Shown: piece after piece, positions 13,053-22,000 of the stretch
Position numbering within the stretch: the stretch's first letter is position 1
How the letters are laid out: the number at the start of each line of letters is the position of its first letter
Source: Phallusia mammillata
Taxonomy: Eukaryota; Chordata; Ascidiacea; Phlebobranchia; Ascidiidae
Length of the DNA: 64,000 bases
NCBI GenBank assembly: GCA_003260075.1
Contig: QLIY01000611.1
Span: 1 to 64,000 of the forward strand
Direction: 5' to 3'
Notes under the pieces: generated by a model
Seen by the model: the letters and a program-made list of their open reading frames with translations, nothing else
What the model was told of the DNA's origin: nothing
Database searches by the model: none
Position numbers and translations under genes: made by a program

Positions 13053-16000
13053 TAAGAACCATTGCCTTAGGGCAGTGGTTCTCAAACTTTTTGTTGTTCG
13101 CGACGCCTCTGGAAAAGTTTGTGGACTTGCGACGCACCAGCAAATAAACGTTAATAAGGAAACTTATTATTAAAGTTGTGTCTATTGATACAACAACAAA
13201 AAACCACGAAACGGAACTATTCCGCGACGCCCTTGGAAAATTGAAACGACGCACCAGGGCGTCGCGACGCACAGTTCGAGAACTACTACCTTAGGGGTTT
13301 GTAATAATTTGAAACAAGAATGATTTATACATATTATTACAAACAGTAATGCTCCCCACTAAAGTTTATTGACTATCTTCTCTGGGTTGCAATTAACGTA
13401 AAATGCAAGGTCGTGTTTTTTTTTCTCTCAGTATCTTTGTGTTGCACCACTCTTTAAAGGCTACTATTGAGATTTCGCAAAACTAGCTATAATACGTTAA
13501 TAGTTTCGTAAAAGTATTTTAGTTGAAGAGCACTGCCATAAACCCCAAATAACACAATAAAAAACAATTGGCTACCGTTGCCCTCGAGGCTGAAAGTGTA
13601 AACCTTTTCGTAATATTTAAGGTAAGATCAAATCTCGGAGCTGACGGAAGTGGAACTTTCAAGAACTTTACCGGCTCGCTTTCGCTCAAAGGATTCTTCC
13701 TTAAATTCCAAGGCGTCCAAGTTTACGGAGCAAATGATCCCTCGGTTTGCGAGGTTTATTTCTACGTTGGAGAGGAGGTAAGCGTATTTTGTTTACTGAT
13801 CAACCAACAACATTTCCCCTTTAACGGGCATTTATTTAAATGTTTTTTAAGGGTCGAAGCTTCGGTTCATTTAATTTTGAATCACCGATACAAAACAGAC
13901 AAGATATCCACAGCACAGCCAGTGTCAGACATAGCATCGGTTCAGGTGTTTTGGGCTACATTTTGCTGTCCAAGTAAGTGAGATCTGTAGAATTCTGTTC
14001 ATTGTTACCAGAGGAATTAACTAGTTAACGATTTTAGCCTTTCAAAAAGGAATGTAAAGTAAACAATAATTAATGACCGAAAAATCCTTATAATTGGTCC
14101 AATTTGACAAGTATTTTTTTCTCTTTTAGAGAGCCAGGTCGAGAAACAACACAGGGTGAATTAAATGCAACCATGCTTAATGTGTTACAGCTGATTTCGA
14201 CGGGTCCTGCTGGTAAGCATTTTCTGATTTTAAGGTTGACGGGTAAACCTTTTGTGCTTTTTTGCATACTTGTTTTTTTCTGTCTAACGCTGGTTTGTTT
14301 CACGCGTTTGGTTAAAAAAGAGTTGTTCAAACGTTTTCAGTTTTACACACATGATACGGATTCATCCACATTTGATCCTCCTGAAGTTTGACTGTGGTTG
14401 ACCCACCGGTTTACTGTGATTGATCCACCGTAGTCTTACAAAACGTGAAATTTTTAAAACTACTCTACGTACTATAATATATAATCAAGCAGTTTCTTAT
14501 TTTGTTGGTTGGTGCATTGCCAAAAATTTTAAAGCATTTTGTACCTTATAGTTAGACTCAAACATTTCACCCCAGAAATGTTCGTTTTCAGGTTTACCGG
14601 TCCTAAAGGTCCGAAATACAAGGCCTAATGTGCTGAAATATTAAACAATTGTTTGTTTGTCATGTTTGTACCTTTGTAGCAAATTGTTTCATTATTATTA
14701 GTGTTTCTGATGCTGTTAGGGTTTTCTAGGAAAAGTTTCAATTGTTTTGAACCTGGGCTTGGACAGCAAGAGTGAGGTCAAACCTATTAGGAATTAAATT
14801 CGCAAAGAATCGGCATTTTCTACCGTTCTTTGTTATTAAATTTGCAAATATATTACAATATAATGATTTATAAAGAATATGGACAAAACCTTTAAAGTTT
14901 GGTTTGATGCTTTCTACTAACATGTCCTAAACAATCCAAAAATAAACTGGAGCTTTTTTATAGCGTAATCAATTCACATAATCACGTGTGTGTGGACCCA
15001 TTCGTTTTTGCTTGCAAAATCAATCATATGTGTGGATCAAATAATGTGAATAGTAAATCGGTAAACAGGATACATAATGTATATAAAAACGCAAACTTTT
15101 TAGTATTATAATATTCTATAGTCTACCACCTCTTTTTAGTTTTCGCATGCGAGAAATTACAATTAATTCGGTGAATAATAATGCATTTTTCTAGAAACGA
15201 CTATGAACGAGACGGTCACAAATACAAACATCTCCACAACCGACCAGGATAAAACGGCCGTTGATACACGTTAGTGAAAGATGCTTTTTTGTTTGTTTAC
15301 ATTTTGTTGTACATTTTTCAATGCTTGTTTTTCCAAATAGTTCTTAAAATACCGATATATACTCCCATTTTTATTGATATTTAAGACTTCGACCTGTACA
15401 GTACAGCCTTTATACAAATCAAGTTCAAAATATGAGTTCGGGGTTTTTAATTACCAATTAAAGTGAATATGTCCACGAACTGTTTTGTAGCAAGCAACAC
15501 TCCATTATATTCGGTAGTTTCCGACGTGACAAGAGTTTTTCAAGAACGTCTTCGTTCCGCTAACCTTGATCGGCACATACAGAATTTTTATTCATACCAA
15601 TATGACGATAGTAATACACCACAGACGAAGATTAATGATGGAGGAAGTGATATGTATGACGATGGAAATGAGGTAAGATATAACACTATTCAACTCTATA
15701 CATCGTATCAGTTTAGAGACTTGTTTTTGTATTAATGCGTTTGTATTATAGGTTTATTTTACTGCGAATGGATTTAGAAGAGAAGCGAATTACAACCAAA
15801 ATTACAAGTAGCTATTTGCATTCATTTGCCTATCATGGCTGTGTATTTGTTCAAATTGTAAAATGATTTTTGTTTGTGCCTGCGTTATCTTTTCAATATA
15901 CGTTTTGAGAAAATGTTCTACTTATTTTTTGCAGTGGATCCGGATGGACTTTTTTAACACTACCTGTTCATCCCTTTATAGCTTTCTTTACGATTGCCAC

Positions 16001-19000
16001 TAATTCACGTGATGACAGCGTATATATTATCGAGGTAAATTCACAACTCCATAATTATTTGTACGGTGCATATGTGTAGATGTTTGGACATAATTATATA
16101 TTTAAACTCTTTGGTAAATGAAATCGTATGAGATACCTGGTTTGAAGACGAAAACGGTAAAGCGACTTAGACAAGCATTATCATTTTCTGTTATGAAGGA
16201 AAGATATTGTACATTTGCCAAAAGTAACCGTTTTTTGGCAACATAAAAAGTTCAATTCGTTTACAGCTATGGGTCTAATGTGCCAACAGCTTAAAAAAAA
16301 TTGGTTAAATGTTTATAATGCTTGCTGTAATAACTAAGGTGACATCCAATCTCGGAGCTGATGGAGAAGGAACTTTCCAGAACTTTTCCGGCTCACTTTC
16401 GCTTAATGGACTTTTTCTTGAGTTTCAAGGCATTCAGGTTTTTGGAGCAGACGATCCTTCGGTTTGCGAAGTGTATTTCTACATCCACACCGAGGTAAAA
16501 AAATCATAATTGACTCTAAAACTTGTTTTTTAAAACAAAAATAAAAAACATTTTACTCATACCATTTCACATTTCACAGAAAAATATTTTTCTCACCAAT
16601 ATTTTGGTTGTGAAAAATGTTTGTTACAGATTATGGAGAGCCCTTGCAACTTGAACAATCTGATGAGGCTTTTTTGTCCTTGTTTTCAGTCAGTAATTTT
16701 TTTAGGTTGAACGTTTGTAGTTGGGTTGTATTAAAATTTGAAGTGAAAAAAAATATTGGGCTAAAAAAATCGAATGATTTAATATACATGTACTGAACCA
16801 GTGCCTCAGGTGTAAAACCCATGTGGTTTACTATCTAATAACATGTTGATGCATTTTTTGTTGTTTGCAGAGGAGAAGCGGGGGTATATTTGAGTTTGAA
16901 TCACCAAGGCAGGACAGACAATTTATTCGCAGCACCGCAAAAGTCCGTAACCACTTGGGCTCAGGGATGCTAGGTTACGTTTTACTGTCAACGTAAGTAA
17001 CGTCGTGGAAATAACTGGGGTTTTATTTCGCTAGCAAGCTCAAACAATGATCTTGTAATCAAAACAATATATTGCAACAGTATTACAATGACATTTTTAA
17101 CTGCTCTAAAAGAGGTGTTGTATACCATATCAATATATGCGTGTCACCTAACCATATTACAGTTGTTTTTGCATTGTTTCAGTGAACCAGATCGAGCAAT
17201 AACCCAAGAAGAATTAAATGCAACAATGCTCAACGTGTTACAGCTTGTTTCGGTGGAAACAATTGGCAAGTGATTTTTCTGATAGTTTTGTGATAACACA
17301 AGTTGCCAGACCTAATGTGATTCTAATAACCGCGATGTAATACCAACACACTTTTGATTCAGTTTTCCATGTATAAGTACTTTTGAGCCTTTTATAGGTT
17401 TATCCTTCCACCAGTTTTAACAACCTGATAGTCAAAATAACCCATCTCATTTTTAGAAATGCCTTCAAATGTGACGATTACAAATACAACCATCTCGGCA
17501 TTCAACACAACATATATTCCTGTGCGAATCCGTGAGTAAATAAAGTTTTGTTTTAATTGTATTTGGCATAGTTACTTTATTGCTGATCTTTTACATCGCG
17601 GTTATAAAACCAAAGTTTTTATTTTCTAACACTCAAAAACGGACAGTTTTTTGTGCTTTTCATCATATCAATGCCCATGTGTGTATAATTGCCTTGAAAA
17701 TGGTTCGATACGTTTTAAATTTATAATTGTTCATCACGATAAATGTAAACAAGATCGCAACAAAATTCATATATGTCATGAATCCTTTTTAGCAAGCCAT
17801 TTTCCATCCTGTTTAATAACATTCATTTTTTATTCCTATTTTGTTTTAGTTGCCAACGCGACAAGGGTTTTTCAAGAACGTCTTCGATCAGCTAACCTTG
17901 AGCGACACATACGGAATTTTCATTCATACCGATATGACGATAGAAATCCACAGACAATGATTTCGGATGGTGGAAATGATATGTATGATGATGGAAATAT
18001 GGTAATACAAAAGAAAATACACATATTTGTGTCTATTACATGTTTTATAAACACAGATTTTTTTCACATGGGTTACAACTTTATGTTAATTTTGCATTTT
18101 AGGTTTATTTCATTGTGGACAACGTCACAACTTTGGTCAACTACAGCCAAATTTACGAGTAAGTATCCATGTTGTTGCATTTATTTGTTGCGTTATAAAT
18201 TCCAAATGTTTGATTTAATCTGTTATAAAAAAATATTTTTTATTACAGAGGGCCCGGTTATACCTTTTTAACGCTTCCGAATCATCCTTTTATTGCTTTT
18301 TTTACCCTTGCCAATTTCGATGACGACAAAGTGTACACAATCGAGGTATTTTTTACCCAAACACACGATTGCACAACTGTGTTTGTATGACAGAAATCTG
18401 TAAGAACTTTTGATTTACACTGTTTGGTATAAACACATTTCAAATTTGGTGAAAAGTGTCTTTGTTTAAGGAATATTCTTTCGCATAAAAGTTGTTTTGT
18501 TTTAGCACTATCGTAGCACAAACATTTGGTTTGGCGATAAAGTCTGTTTAATTAACTTCTCACCGAGCTTATGACTAAAGCAAATAAAATTTTATATGTT
18601 GATTTTCATAATAATCAGGTGAGATCAAACCTCGGAGCTGACGGAAGTGGAACTTTCCATAACTTTTTCGGCACTCTTTCGCTTAATGGATTCATTCTAA
18701 AGTTTAAAGGCGTTCAAGTTTATGGAGCAGGGGATGCTTCTGTTTGCGAAGTGTATTTTTACATCGTCCAGCAGGTAATAAGATGAAACACGGACCAAAA
18801 ACAATCGAGCATTAAAATTTCAAATTTAGGCTACTAATGTTGTAGCATTTATTCCCGAAGGACTTACCGCAATTTGGTAATCGCGTCTATTTATTTCTGT
18901 CGCAAATAACGGAATGACGTATCAAACACAAACGTTTGCAAAACACGTGCCCAAAAGGAAAAAATAACCTGTGTTAAGAACTTGGTTTGTAGTCGATTTC

Positions 19001-22000
19001 GCTGAAGTAAAACCAAAATACTGTAATAAAATGTGTTCCGTAAAAAACATAAAGCAAAGCTTTGCATTGATATTGAGTTGTTTTACACGCCTTAAATTTA
19101 CCATTAAGACAATGAGAGACCACATTTTACCCGATGCTTTCAGAATATTAACGTTAAATGACCTGAACGGGGTTAAAAACAGACGTATCGATGAACATCG
19201 CACTTTACAGGGTCCAAACGAAGGAACATTCGAGTTTGAGTCACCTAGAACAGACAGAGAATACATTCGAAGTATAGCTTCGGTCCGTAACCATACCAAC
19301 TCGGGAATGCTTGGTTACATTTTGTTATCAACGTAAGTTGTGTGGTTCAAATATATCCTCTCACTGTGAGTTTCAAACTTGGTTAGCAAATTTGAACTCG
19401 TTATATGGAAAAAATATCACTGCTAACAAAGTTTTTCGTTATTTCAGCGAACCGGATCGTAAAATAACAAAAGGCGAACTGAATGCCACAATGCTCAATG
19501 TGTTGCAACTTGTTTCAATGGATGTTTTAGGTTGGTAATTGTTTGGTGAATGTGATGTTTAGTGAAAAAAAGACCACCCATTCATTTTATATGTATTGTC
19601 AGGTACATATTCGCCAATGCCGTCTCCTGAAGTTTCAACAAACACAACTACCACAACAGAAACTACTGGTAACGATATTTTAGAAAAATCTTGCATGTTT
19701 GGTTGCCGGCTGAATAAATTGCTTTAACTCATAACTTAATACAGATTAAAGTCAAAACATATTTTAAAATGAAATCCGGCTTTTTTTGATATTTTGCTAT
19801 ATTACAATTTATGCACATGACAAACTACAAGGGTTGAAAAAAATTTCTTTCTATCTGATATATTTTGTGATTTTTTACAACCGCTTTTAATGATTTACAT
19901 AAAAACTGCTGACGACATCAAAATATTTGTAAAATTCCAGTGGTTCAGCAAGTTTGAAATTTCAGTGTTTAACTTTATTTTTCGCGCAGACCCAAAGCTT
20001 ACAAAACCATCACCGTCAAGCGGCATTGTGGGTTAGTCATTTATATTCATTTTGTGATTGTTCCTTTTAAATGGAAACAGCATTTTTATAAACTTATATT
20101 GCAGTTGTGGTTGGCACTTGCTGCTTGCTTTGGTACATTTTCAAAGAAACCAGTTTCAGGGTTCTAACCATGCGTCGGTAAATAATGTTTTTCTGAGCAG
20201 ATAGTATCAGCGGCAATAATGAAATAAAAAAATCATTTAACAAACTTTCCATAAAACAGGCCACCCGACGGCTGACACATTGTTAGCATAAGGCATTGTG
20301 GCACTGCCCACTCACCGATCATGAAAGTAAAACAAACAAACTTTTCATCCATTTTATTTCTACAGACACTGCTCTTCGTGCGATAAGCAGCAACAGTGAA
20401 TCAATCTTGTCCCACATTCCCGGTTTTTACCCTTACAAATATGATGGGACATCGTACAACATTCGTGATGGAGGACAAGACATGTATGACACCGGGAACA
20501 TCGTAAGGATTTTTACGTTTGAATAAAACTAACGCAAAAATATGTCATTTTAGGTAATTTGTCTGTCCAAATGTTTAACGACTATACTGCATGACCTAAG
20601 GAAACCACAGACAAATATATAGCATCTGCAAGACAAAACCTACCTAACTACCTACCTACCTACCTACCTACCTACCTACCTACCTACCTACCTACCTACC
20701 TACCTACCTACCTACCTACCTACCTACCTACCTACCTACCTACCTACCTACCTACCTACCTACCTACCTACCTACCTACCTACCTACCTACCTACCTACC
20801 TACCTACCTACCTACCTACCTACCTACCTACCTACCTACCTACCTACCTACCTACCTACCTACCTACCTACCTACCTACCTACCTACCTACCTACCTACC
20901 TACCTACCTACCTACCTACCTACCTACCTACCTACCTACCTACCTACCTACCTACCTACCTACCTACCTACCTACCTACCTACCTACCTACCTACCTACC
21001 GTTTGAATAAAACTAACGCAAAAATATGTCATTTTAGGTAATTACCTACCTTTAGGTGCAAGTTTAAACAAATATGCTTACTTCTGAATTCTGTACGACC
21101 AAGTATACATAAACTGGTAACTTAAACTGCAAAGCATTTCATTATCAGCAGAATTAACAACAGTTAGTATTGTATTTACTCAAAAGTGTCCAGCGTATCC
21201 CTTAAAGATCTGACGAAGGTATTTTGTGTGCACAGGTTAAGTTCAGCAGTGACGGGACCAGCTTTACAAGACCAATCAATTACAACACCACCAACGTGTA
21301 AGTGAAATTGAGTTTTTGAGTAAACCTGTAATATTCTAGCCTGGTTTATTTTTTTAAAGAACTGACACGCACGAAATTGGAATTTTCGCCGGTCACCCTT
21401 TTACAACGTTGGCTTGGATCAAAGATGTTGGGTCTGGATCGAAACCAGGGGATTTTAGATTCGACGTATGTACAGTTTATCAAATATACGGAAATTTATG
21501 CAAATCTTAACACCATGACTTTAAGCTAACCACTGCTTAATCAGTTGTTCTTTTTGATGTGTTTTACAGAGTTAAGTCGGATCTGGCTTTTCGAATCGGG
21601 TTTGGGTATAATTTTAAGTAAATGGACTTTAATTTGGGCCTGAATATACATTCGGCCTACTGTAATTTTATCAACACCTGGGCTTCGGTTATAACAAAAT
21701 TAGGTATTGGCCAGGTTTATCGAGTTCAGGGCCACCTAAAACTTGTATTATTCGCAAACATCAAAACAAAAAAAAATCAACCTATGTGTCTACGAAGGTT
21801 TCAGGTCACGCCGGAGCTGACGGGTCGGGTGGATGGGAACAGTTTAACAATTCAATTTACGACGGAAGCACCGAGATCCGGTACCATGTGGCACAACTGC
21901 ACGGTGCCTCGGATCCATCGATCTGCGAAGTGTACTTTGTAATAACTGACCAGGTACGTACTGGCTGTGAATTCAGTTTCCTCTGCCTACAGCAGAAGCA

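Noticed and set aside
12671..13272. Open frames with long poly-Gly or poly-Pro at 12671-13147 (+) and 12877-13272 (-)
   Set aside because: The homopolymer comes only from the 80-base G run inside a MITE; the flanks are intron and transposon sequence.
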